A stretch of 64,000 bases of DNA from Phytoactinopolyspora halophila (GTDB lineage Bacteria; Actinomycetota; Actinomycetes; Jiangellales; Jiangellaceae): the NCBI RefSeq assembly GCF_003287285.1, contig NZ_QMIG01000005.1, forward strand, positions 1-64,000. The letters are read 5' to 3'. The translations under genes and the position numbers were made by a program. Shown one piece after another: positions 42,547 through 50,826 of the stretch (position 1 is its first letter; each line of letters opens with the position of its first letter). The notes below the pieces were generated by a model. That model searched no databases. It was not told the origin of the DNA and saw only the letters and a program-made list of their open reading frames with translations.

Positions 42547-42580
42547 CTCCGCTATGTGGATATTCTCCGCTTTTTGGATA
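42547..42580. promoter_or_regulatory. Two tandem IclR-type half-palindromes before the ThuA gene
   Basis: CTCCGCTATGTGGATA (42547) and CTCCGCTTTTTGGATA (42565) are 16-base direct repeats at an 18-base period. Each has TCC-N7-GGA. They end just before TTGACA at 42583, a -35-like hexamer. The same TCC-N7-GGA layout occurs at 49340 and 61720, next to IclR genes. Confidence 0.6.
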
Positions 42581-42582
42581 AC

Positions 42583-42612
42583 TTGACAGAATTCGAATAT
42601 AGCGCCAAGGTT
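42583..42612 (+). promoter_or_regulatory. Possible promoter of the ThuA gene
   Basis: A perfect -35 hexamer TTGACA lies in an AT-rich stretch (42530-42660) unlike the surrounding DNA. A -10 is unclear; AAGGTT at 42607 has an 18-base spacing. Confidence 0.4.
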
Positions 42613-42678
42613 TAGGTCAATTAGCTGATTTAGCGCATTTCATCGTCGTCATATCGGCACTACAGATGGGCGAAAGGC

Positions 42679-45600
42679 ATGAGACGACTGCGACTCCTGT
42701 TAGCGCTCACAACAACCCTTGGCCTGCTCAGCGTCGCCCTGTGGGGCGCTACCGTCTCCACGGCGGCGGAGGAGAGCGCCGAAAACGGGTACGACGTCCT
42801 GTTCTTCCACCACACCACCGGATTCCGGCACGACTCGATCGAGGACGCGCTGGCGGCCGTGGAAGAGCTGGGCGCCGAGCACGGTTTCTCCGTGACCGAA
42901 ACACAAGACCCCGAGGTCTTCGACGACGAAGAACTCCAGAATTATGCCGCGGTCGTGTTCTACACCGACGGTGAGGGAACGCTGAATGCGGAACAGCGCA
43001 CCGCCTTCGAGCGCTATCTGCATCGCGGTGGCGGCTTCGTCGGGCTGCACTCCACCGCGAACATGGACACCACGGACTGGCCGTGGTGGTCCGAGCTGAT
43101 GGGCAACGCGCTGTTCGACAACCATCCGCCCATCCAGAGCGCGACCATGAACGTCGAAGACGGCGGCCACCCCGCCACCACGCATCTGGGTGACACCTGG
43201 GAGTGGGCCGACGACGAGTGGTACAACTTCACCGCGAACCCGCGCGATGCCGGGGCGCACGTCCTGCTGACGGTCGACGAGACGACGTACGACGGCGGCG
43301 AGATGGGCGAGGATCACCCGATCGCCTGGTGCTCGGAGTACGACGGTGGCCGGACGTTCTACACCGCGATCGGGCACTCGGCGAGCCACTACGAGGATCC
43401 CGACATGCGCCAGCACATCCTTGGTGCGATCGAGTGGGCGGCCGGTGCCGAGGATGGCGACTGTGGTGAACCCCGCGAGGGCCCGCCCACCGAGGCGGCC
43501 TTCGAGAAGGTGGCACTGGACGACAACACCGCCAACCCGATGAAGATGGACATCGCCCCGGACGGGCGCGTCTTCTACGTCGAGCTGGGCGGGACGCTCA
43601 AGGTCTGGCACCCCGACACGCAAGCGGTGAACATCGCGGGCGAGCTCGACGTGTTCCGCGAGCACGAGAACGGGCTGCTCGGCGTCGCGCTCGACCCGGA
43701 TTTCCAGGAAAACAACTACCTGTATCTTTACCACAGCGATCCCGAAGAGTCCGAGGTCGACGGGACGGTCGGTGGGGTCCAGCAGCTGTCCCGGTTCGAG
43801 CTGGATCCGGAGAGCGAATCGCTGATCATGGACTCCGAGGTGGTGCTCCTGGAGGTCGAGCACCAGCGGCAGGAATGCTGCCACTCGTCGGGCGACATGG
43901 AGTTCGACTCGCAGGGCAACCTGTACATCTCGACGGGAGACGACACGAACCCGTTCGGCTCGCAGAATTTCGCGCCGCTCGACTACCGCGACGGCCGTGC
44001 CCCCTGGGACGCGGCACGCAGCGCGGGCAACACGAACGACCTGCGCGGGAAGATCTTGCGCATCACCCCCATGGACGATCCCGGCGACGAGCCCGGGCTC
44101 GGCAGCACGTACACGGTGCCCGACGACAATCTCTTCACCGAGGCCAACGACACGCATCACGATCTCTTTCCGGGCGGCGAGTACGATCCCGACCTGGTTC
44201 GCCCGGAGATCTATGCGATGGGCTTGCGGAATCCGATAGCCATCGCGATCGACCCGGAGACCGACTGGCTGTACGTGGGCGACGTCGGCCCCGACGCGAA
44301 CCCGTCCGGCGGGTTCGACGAGGACCGGGGACCGCGGGGATACGACTCCTGGACGCAGGTCCGCGAGGCCGGCAACTACGGGTGGCCGTTCTGCTACATC
44401 GCGCAGGAGCCCTATCGCCAGTGGGACTTCGAGACGGAAACGCCGGGTGACTTCTACGACTGCGACGGCGGGCCGGTCAACGACTCGCCACGGAATACGG
44501 GGCTGGAACAGCTGCCCCCGGTGACATCGCGGACCATCTGGTATCCGTACTGCCCCTTCACCGCGCCCCAGGAGTTTCCCGAGATTCCCAGCGGCGACGT
44601 CTCGGGTGGCCAGAACTACGGTTGTGGCCGCGCCGCCTACGCGGGCGATGTGTACAACTACGACGCCGGCGTGGACGCCGAGGGCCAGTTCCCGGAGCAT
44701 TACGACGGCAAGCCGTTCCTGATGGAGTGGGAGCGAGACATCGTCGCCAGCATCGATCTGGACGCCGACGGCGAGTACGTCCGGGAGTCGTTCGAGGAGT
44801 TCGGATTCCGGTGGCGCCTCGACGACGAGACGAGGTTCCGCAAGCCGCACGACATGGCATTCGGGCCGGACGGCAACATGTACCTGATCGAGTGGGGCGA
44901 CGAGTTCAACTTCGCCGGTGGCGGGGTGAACCCGGACTCCGGGCTGTATCGGATCAGCTATGTCAAGGGCGGCCGCACCCCGGTGGCCGAGACGTCGGCG
45001 TCGCCGGACAGCGGCCAGGCACCGCTGGAGGTCAGCTTCTCGTCCGAGGGCAGTCACGATCCGGATGGTGAGGACATCACCTACGAGTGGAACTTCGGTG
45101 ACGGGACGACGAGCACGGAGCCGAACCCGACGCACACCTACACCGAGGAAGGTGTCTACCAGGTTCAGCTGACCGTCACGGACACGACGGACCGGTCCAG
45201 CAGTTCGAACACCACGGTGACTGTCGGCAACACCCGGCCGGACGTGACCATCGAGATCCCCAAGCACGGCCAGATCTTCGACTGGGGCGACGAGGTCCCA
45301 TTCGAGCTGAGCGTGACCGACGCCGAGGAGGGATCGACAGACGACGGCGGCATCGACTGCGCGGACGTCACGGTCCAGCGGGGACTGTGGCACTCCAGCG
45401 GCGAGAGCGCGCACGTACACCCGGGCCCGAGCCAGAACGGCTGCGAAGGCACGATCGTCACCCAGGCCGACGCCGACCACGGCGAGGACGCCGATCTCGC
45501 GACCGTGGTGACGGCCACGTACACCGACGAGGGCGACCATCCCGACGCGCAGCCGCTGACCGGCGGTGTCACGCACCTGCTCCAGCCGGACCGCAAGCAG

Positions 45601-48219
45601 GCGCAGTACTTCGACGAAGCGTCCGGGGTGAGCGTCTCTGCCGCGAACGACGAGCAGACCGGCGGGCGGGACGCCGTCGCCGGGCAGGACGGCGCCTGGG
45701 CCTCGTACGAGCCGTTCGACCTGAGCACCGTCGATGAGATGACGCTGCGCGCGTCGGCGCTCACCGATACCACGGTCGAGGTGCGGCGGGATGCGCCCGA
45801 CGGCGAGCTCCTGGGAACCGCCGAGATCGAGGCGTCGGCCGAGATCGGCCGGATCGGCGGTCCGGACGGCTTCGGAAGCGCCCTCCAGCTCAACAGCTCC
45901 AGCCCGCACGAATACGTGGAGATGCCGCAGGGCGTCGTCAGCGATGTCGACGAGTTCACCATCTCCACGTGGGTGAACTGGGACGGCAGCCAGACCTGGA
46001 CGCGGATCTTCGATTTCGGCTCCGGTACGGGTACGTACATGTTCCTCACGCCGAGCGCCGGTGACTCGAACAGCATGCGCTACGCGATCACGACGACCGG
46101 CGGTGGTGACGGCGAGCAGCGGATCGACGCCCCGGAGGCGTTGCCCACGGACGGGTGGCAGCACGTCGCGGTCACGCTGTCCGGGACCACCGGAACGCTG
46201 TACCTCAACGGTGAGCCGGTCGGGACCAACGAGAACATGACGCTGAGCCCGTCCGATCTGGGCGAGACCGAGCAGAATTGGATCGGTGACTCGCAATGGG
46301 AGGCGGATCCCCTCGTCGACGCGGCCGTCGACGACTTCCAGATCTTCGACCACGCGCTCGGTCAGGAGGAGATCCAGTCGTTGATGGACGGCCCGGGCGG
46401 CAACGTCGGCGGCGGTAACGTGGCCTGGTACGAGTTCGACGAGGATGGTGGCGGCACCGCGGTCGACTCGTCCGGGCAGGACAACCACGGCACGATCGCC
46501 GTCTCCGATTCGATCGCTGCTTGGCAGAACGTGACGTTTGGCCTCGAGGAGACCAGCGGCACGTTCCCGCTGCATCTCGTGTTCCCCGAGGGGCAGGCTC
46601 GGGTGAACTGGATGCACTTCGGCGATCCGCCGGATGACCCCGGAGATCCCGATCCCGAGCAGCCCATATGCGAGGACGAGCTGATCGTGGATCGTGATGA
46701 CTTCGACGGGGATGCGCTCGACGACGGCCGGTGGACGGTCGTCGAGCCCGACCCGGACAACCTCGCCGTCGATGATGGTCAGCTGCTGATCCAGACCGTG
46801 GAGGGCCGGGATTTCTACGCCGACGGCGGCACGCTGCCCAACGTCGTCGTGCAGGAGCTACCCGGCGAGGCCCGCACGGTCACCGCCTCGATGGACTGGG
46901 CACCGGCGCAGAACTGGCAGAACGCCGGTCTGGTGATCTGGGACGACGAGGACAACTACATCAAGGCCGGCATGGTGCACGCGGACGGGCGCGCGTTCGA
47001 GCTGATCAAGGAGCTCGGCGGGAGTCCGGAGTTCCTCGGCAACGAGGTCGCCGGCGATGACTTCCCGGGCGGCTTTCAGCTTCGCTACGTCTTCGACGGC
47101 GACGAGCTCGAAGCCCAATACTCGGCGGACGGCGAGTCGTGGTCGACGATCGGGGCGACGGACCTATCCGGTCTGAACGATCCGATGGTCGGGGTGTACG
47201 CGACCAACTCGACCGGTGCCGATGCGACCGACCCGCCGCAGGCCGGGTTCGACTGGTTCGAGGTGGAATTCGCCGGTGCCGCGCCGGAGCGGTCGGTGAG
47301 CGACGACTTCTCCGGTACCGAGCTGGACGGCTGCCGCTGGGACAGCGTCGTGCGCTATGACACCGACCTGCTGGACGTCTCTGACGGCGCGCTGCATGTC
47401 ACGACGACCAGCCAGGACATCTTCGGTGGTGACAACACCGATCTGCCCAACCTGGTGTTGCAGGAAACGCCGGACGAGGACTGGTCGGTCGAGACCAAGA
47501 TGCACGCACCGCTAGAGCAGGGCTTCCAGAACGCGGGTCTCTTGGTGTATGGCGACGACGACAACTACCTGAAGGCTGGCATCGTCGCGACGAACGAACC
47601 CGGCGAGTCGCGCGCGCTCAGCGCCGAGGTCGCCACGGAGTCCGGGGCGGAACCGGAGGTGTCCAATGAGGACGTGCCGGGCGACGTCGACGGCTGGTGG
47701 CTGCGCCTGTCCAAGGAGGGCGCCGAGTACACGTTCGAATGGCGCCCGGAGGGCGCGGACGAGTGGACCGCGTTCGGGACGAACCCCTCCATCGAGCTCT
47801 CCGACCCGGCATTCGGCCTGTACGCGACCGGCAGCGCCGAACAGGGGGATGACGAAGAGATCACCGTCAGCTGGGAATGTTTCGCCCTCGGCGGGGAGAA
47901 CGAGGGCGTCTGCCCGGCGGATGATCCCGCTCCGAGCGAGTGTGCTGATCCCGACACGCGAGAGACGGTGGTGATCGGTGATGTGGACAGCGGCGTCTCC
48001 AACCACGAGGTGGGTGACGGCTGCACGGTGAACGATCTCATCCGGGACGGCGAGGAGTGGCCCAACCACGGGCATTTCGTCCGGCACGTCCGCGAGGTCA
48101 GCGGCGATCTCGTTGAGCGCGAGGTCCTGACACAGCGCGAGGCCCGGGACATTCACCAGGCGGGTAGCCGCAGCGTCATCGGCCGGCACGGAACCCGGGG
48201 CCGGGGTGGCACGGTCTGA
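42679..48219 (+). CDS. Giant secreted ThuA / sugar dehydrogenase multidomain protein
   Basis: The 1846-residue protein has a signal peptide (~1-30) and a ThuA-like domain (37-262; F-F-H-H-T-T-G-F-R-H-D-S and V-G-L-H-S). Then comes a glucose/sorbosone dehydrogenase-type propeller (~272-764), a PKD domain (~767-850; D-P-D-G-E-D-I-T-Y-E-W-N-F-G-D-G) and a further beta domain (~850-970). After that is a CBM6-like domain apparently interrupted by a LamG domain (~971-1316), two consecutive DUF1349-like beta-sandwiches (~1328-1530, ~1535-1737) and a C-terminal tail without a sorting signal. PQQ-type propellers oxidise sugars; ThuA is linked to trehalose/sugar oxidation. It stands behind its own promoter. 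Confidence 0.88.
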   Translation: MRRLRLLLALTTTLGLLSVALWGATVSTAAEESAENGYDVLFFHHTTGFRHDSIEDALAAVEELGAEHGFSVTETQDPEVFDDEELQNYAAVVFYTDGEGTLNAEQRTAFERYLHRGGGFVGLHSTANMDTTDWPWWSELMGNALFDNHPPIQSATMNVEDGGHPATTHLGDTWEWADDEWYNFTANPRDAGAHVLLTVDETTYDGGEMGEDHPIAWCSEYDGGRTFYTAIGHSASHYEDPDMRQHILGAIEWAAGAEDGDCGEPREGPPTEAAFEKVALDDNTANPMKMDIAPDGRVFYVELGGTLKVWHPDTQAVNIAGELDVFREHENGLLGVALDPDFQENNYLYLYHSDPEESEVDGTVGGVQQLSRFELDPESESLIMDSEVVLLEVEHQRQECCHSSGDMEFDSQGNLYISTGDDTNPFGSQNFAPLDYRDGRAPWDAARSAGNTNDLRGKILRITPMDDPGDEPGLGSTYTVPDDNLFTEANDTHHDLFPGGEYDPDLVRPEIYAMGLRNPIAIAIDPETDWLYVGDVGPDANPSGGFDEDRGPRGYDSWTQVREAGNYGWPFCYIAQEPYRQWDFETETPGDFYDCDGGPVNDSPRNTGLEQLPPVTSRTIWYPYCPFTAPQEFPEIPSGDVSGGQNYGCGRAAYAGDVYNYDAGVDAEGQFPEHYDGKPFLMEWERDIVASIDLDADGEYVRESFEEFGFRWRLDDETRFRKPHDMAFGPDGNMYLIEWGDEFNFAGGGVNPDSGLYRISYVKGGRTPVAETSASPDSGQAPLEVSFSSEGSHDPDGEDITYEWNFGDGTTSTEPNPTHTYTEEGVYQVQLTVTDTTDRSSSSNTTVTVGNTRPDVTIEIPKHGQIFDWGDEVPFELSVTDAEEGSTDDGGIDCADVTVQRGLWHSSGESAHVHPGPSQNGCEGTIVTQADADHGEDADLATVVTATYTDEGDHPDAQPLTGGVTHLLQPDRKQAQYFDEASGVSVSAANDEQTGGRDAVAGQDGAWASYEPFDLSTVDEMTLRASALTDTTVEVRRDAPDGELLGTAEIEASAEIGRIGGPDGFGSALQLNSSSPHEYVEMPQGVVSDVDEFTISTWVNWDGSQTWTRIFDFGSGTGTYMFLTPSAGDSNSMRYAITTTGGGDGEQRIDAPEALPTDGWQHVAVTLSGTTGTLYLNGEPVGTNENMTLSPSDLGETEQNWIGDSQWEADPLVDAAVDDFQIFDHALGQEEIQSLMDGPGGNVGGGNVAWYEFDEDGGGTAVDSSGQDNHGTIAVSDSIAAWQNVTFGLEETSGTFPLHLVFPEGQARVNWMHFGDPPDDPGDPDPEQPICEDELIVDRDDFDGDALDDGRWTVVEPDPDNLAVDDGQLLIQTVEGRDFYADGGTLPNVVVQELPGEARTVTASMDWAPAQNWQNAGLVIWDDEDNYIKAGMVHADGRAFELIKELGGSPEFLGNEVAGDDFPGGFQLRYVFDGDELEAQYSADGESWSTIGATDLSGLNDPMVGVYATNSTGADATDPPQAGFDWFEVEFAGAAPERSVSDDFSGTELDGCRWDSVVRYDTDLLDVSDGALHVTTTSQDIFGGDNTDLPNLVLQETPDEDWSVETKMHAPLEQGFQNAGLLVYGDDDNYLKAGIVATNEPGESRALSAEVATESGAEPEVSNEDVPGDVDGWWLRLSKEGAEYTFEWRPEGADEWTAFGTNPSIELSDPAFGLYATGSAEQGDDEEITVSWECFALGGENEGVCPADDPAPSECADPDTRETVVIGDVDSGVSNHEVGDGCTVNDLIRDGEEWPNHGHFVRHVREVSGDLVEREVLTQREARDIHQAGSRSVIGRHGTRGRGGTV

Positions 48220-48390
48220 CTGCCTGTTCACAATTGACCAGCAATTATCCGTATGGTGGATGTGAGCGCGTACATTGTCGAAGAGATTCGCCGCTGAGCT
48301 GACTTCGATACCGAGGCGTGCGTCTATTCGCCGTTTTGGCGGTGTTTTCGCGCGTCTGAGTGTCAAAGTCGGCGTCCGTGTCCGGGCAAG

Positions 48391-49203
48391 CTAGGTATGG
48401 ACGCTCTTGAGCTGGTCGAGTGCTTCGTCGTCGGTGTGGCCAGCTCGCAGGGACGCGGATAGTGCGGCGGCGATACGGGTCATCTCGGCCAGCAGCCGGT
48501 CTTGCTGCCGGGTCTCCAGCCGGGCAGCCGGGCCGGAGACGGAGATCGCGGCAACGGGCTGGCCCACGACGAATACCGGCACGGCGATGCACCGCACGGC
48601 TTCTTCCTCCTCGCCCGCGTCTACGGCGTAGCCCTGCCGGGCTACGGTGTCGAGTTCGGTGGCGAAGTGCTCCCACTCGGTGATGGTCGCGGCGGTGCGG
48701 CGGGGAAGGCCGGTGCGCTCGATGATCCTTTCCGCCTCCTCGCGGGGTGTGAACGCCAGCAGTACCTTGCCCACGGCACTCGAATGGGGCAAGACGCGGT
48801 TGCCGACATGCGTGAACATGCGCAGCCGCCGTTGGGGCGCTCCGACCTGGGCGATGTAGACGACGTGGCTGCCATCGAGGACGGCGAGGTTCGCCGTTTC
48901 CTGGCTGACATCGGCAAGTTCGGCCAGATGCCGCTGGGCCCAGACGCCGAACAGCCTCGTGTAGGGCTCGCGCAGCTTCAGCACGCTGGGCCCGAGGAGG
49001 TACCGGCGAGATTCCGGGTCCTGCCGGATGTAGCCGCGTGCGGCCAGCGTTGTCAGCAGGCGATGAACCGTGGCCAGGGGCAGGCCGGTCTCCTGGATGA
49101 GCGTGGTGAGCCCGAGCGCGCCGTCCGCCTGGGCGAGTGCTTCGAGGACATCGAGCGCGCGCTCGACAGACTGGACTCCGCTGGCGTTCTTGCTCTTCGC
49201 CAC
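48391..49203 (-). CDS. IclR-family transcriptional regulator
   Basis: From a GTG at 49203 the protein has 270 residues. GGGAGG lies five bases upstream of this GTG; an ATG at 49218 is an alternative. It has the IclR winged helix (G-V-Q-S-V-E-R-A-L-D-V-L-E-A-L; L-A-T-V-H-R-L-L) and the effector domain (L-P-H-S-S-A-V-G-K-V-L-L-A). It is divergent from glcD-glcE-glcF, with an operator-like site between them, so it probably responds to glycolate, glyoxylate or a precursor. Confidence 0.92.
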   Translation of the reverse strand: MAKSKNASGVQSVERALDVLEALAQADGALGLTTLIQETGLPLATVHRLLTTLAARGYIRQDPESRRYLLGPSVLKLREPYTRLFGVWAQRHLAELADVSQETANLAVLDGSHVVYIAQVGAPQRRLRMFTHVGNRVLPHSSAVGKVLLAFTPREEAERIIERTGLPRRTAATITEWEHFATELDTVARQGYAVDAGEEEEAVRCIAVPVFVVGQPVAAISVSGPAARLETRQQDRLLAEMTRIAAALSASLRAGHTDDEALDQLKSVHT

Positions 49204-49339
49204 GTCTGCCTCCCTCATGACCACGCCCGACCCTCGGGACCTGCGCACGGTCTGGAGCGGTCCACGACATCGATGGTCCAGCCACCATTGACGATGTATT
49301 CACGCGACCGTAACATCCTATCCATATTAAAACACACTA

Positions 49340-49356
49340 TATCCACCTATCGGATA
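49340..49356. promoter_or_regulatory. IclR-type operator before glcD
   Basis: TATCC-N7-GGATA is a 17-base inverted repeat, ending 13 bases upstream of the assigned glcD start and facing the divergent IclR gene. It has the same architecture as the site at 61720. Confidence 0.7.
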
Positions 49357-49369
49357 GTGGGGAGTGGTC

Positions 49370-50824
49370 GTGGTGAAGTCCGAGTTGCAGCGCGACCTCC
49401 TCGACATCCTCGGAGCCGACGGGCTGGTGACGGAGTGGGCGCAGCGCCGCACCTACGAGGCCGACGGCCTCGCCGCGTACCGGTCCGTTCCGGCACTCGT
49501 GGCGCTTCCGAGTTCTGCGGATGACGTCGCGGCCGTGATGCGTGCGTGTGTCCGGCACGGTGTGCCGGTGGTTCCCCGGGGCGCCGGAACCGGCCTGTCC
49601 GCTGGAGCACTCCCGCATCCCGAGGGTGTGCTGATCGTCATGTCCCGGATGCACCGCATCCTCGACATCGACCCGGTGAATCAGCGGATCGTGGTCGAAC
49701 CGGGTGTCACCAACGCGGCGATCAGCCGTGCGGTCAGCGAGCACGACCTCTATTACGCGCCGGACCCGTCGAGCCAGATCGTGTGTTCCATCGGCGGCAA
49801 CCTCGCCGAGAACTCGGGCGGGGCGCACTGCTTGAAGTACGGATTCACGACGCATCACGTGCTGGGATGTGAGCTCGTGCTGCCGGACGGTGAGACCGTC
49901 GAGCTCGGCTCTTCCACCCTCGATCCGCCCGGATATGACCTGCGTGGCGTGCTCGTCGGCTCGGAGGGAACGCTCGGCGTGGTCACGAAGATCACGCTAC
50001 GGCTGTTGCGCCGTCCGGAGGCCGTCCGCACGCTGGTCGCCGACTTCGAGAGCCCGGCCGCGGCCGGCGTCGCGGTGAGCGCGATCGTCGCTGCCGGGAT
50101 CGTGCCGGCGGCGGTGGAGATGATGGACAATCTCGCCATCCAGGCGTGCGAGGAAGACGCGGCGGCAGGGTTCGACGTGTCCTCGGGCGCGGCATTGATC
50201 GTGGAACTGGACGGCCCGGCGGCCGAGTGTGACGCCGCGTTCGCCGAGACGGTCGCGTTATGCCAGGAATCCGGGTCGACGGCGATTCGCGTTGCCGACG
50301 ACCCGCAAGAGCGTGCTCTGGTGTGGAAGGGCCGCAAGGCCGCGTTCGCGGCCATGGGCCGGCTGGCGCCAGACTACTTCGTCCAGGACGGCGTCATCCC
50401 GCGCACGCGGCTGGGCGAGTGCCTCGCCCGGATCGCGGAGATGGCCGCGGAAGCCGATCTCCGGGTGGCGAATGTGTTCCACGCCGGTGATGGAAACTTG
50501 CATCCACTCGTCCTCTACGACAGTGCGAATCCCGGCGAGGGTGAACGCGCGGAGTCGCTGTCTGCGCGGATCGCCGAGCTGTGCGTCGAGTTCGGAGGCT
50601 CGCTCTCGGGCGAGCACGGCATCGGCGTGGACAAGGCGTGTTCGATGCCGACCATGTTCGGCGCCGACGATCTCGCCGTCATGGACCGCGTACGCGCGGC
50701 GTTCGATCCGGCGGGCCGCTGCAACCCCGACAAGGTGCTGCCGACGCCGCGGCTATGTGGCGAGAAACCCGGACCGTACCGGCCGCACCCCCTGGAGGCG
50801 GCCGGCGTGATCGAGCGGTTGTGA
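49370..50824 (+). CDS. glcD: Glycolate oxidase, FAD-binding subunit
   Basis: The protein has about 484 residues, an FAD-binding PCMH domain ([23 protein letters not shown]) and a C-terminal FAD-linked oxidase domain with H-A-G-D-G-N-L-H-P and G-E-H-G-I-G. It oxidises glycolate or a related 2-hydroxy acid to the oxo acid. Several GTGs (49364, 49370, 49373) are possible starts after GGGGAG. The glcE and glcF genes follow directly, giving the classic three-subunit arrangement. Confidence 0.93.
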   Translation: MVKSELQRDLLDILGADGLVTEWAQRRTYEADGLAAYRSVPALVALPSSADDVAAVMRACVRHGVPVVPRGAGTGLSAGALPHPEGVLIVMSRMHRILDIDPVNQRIVVEPGVTNAAISRAVSEHDLYYAPDPSSQIVCSIGGNLAENSGGAHCLKYGFTTHHVLGCELVLPDGETVELGSSTLDPPGYDLRGVLVGSEGTLGVVTKITLRLLRRPEAVRTLVADFESPAAAGVAVSAIVAAGIVPAAVEMMDNLAIQACEEDAAAGFDVSSGAALIVELDGPAAECDAAFAETVALCQESGSTAIRVADDPQERALVWKGRKAAFAAMGRLAPDYFVQDGVIPRTRLGECLARIAEMAAEADLRVANVFHAGDGNLHPLVLYDSANPGEGERAESLSARIAELCVEFGGSLSGEHGIGVDKACSMPTMFGADDLAVMDRVRAAFDPAGRCNPDKVLPTPRLCGEKPGPYRPHPLEAAGVIERL

Positions 50825-50826
50825 GC

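Noticed and set aside
42700-46617. Very long open reading frame on the minus strand opposite the ThuA gene
   Set aside because: It is explained by GC-rich codon bias of the plus-strand gene, has no ribosome site, and its translation is arginine/valine-rich low-complexity sequence without domains.
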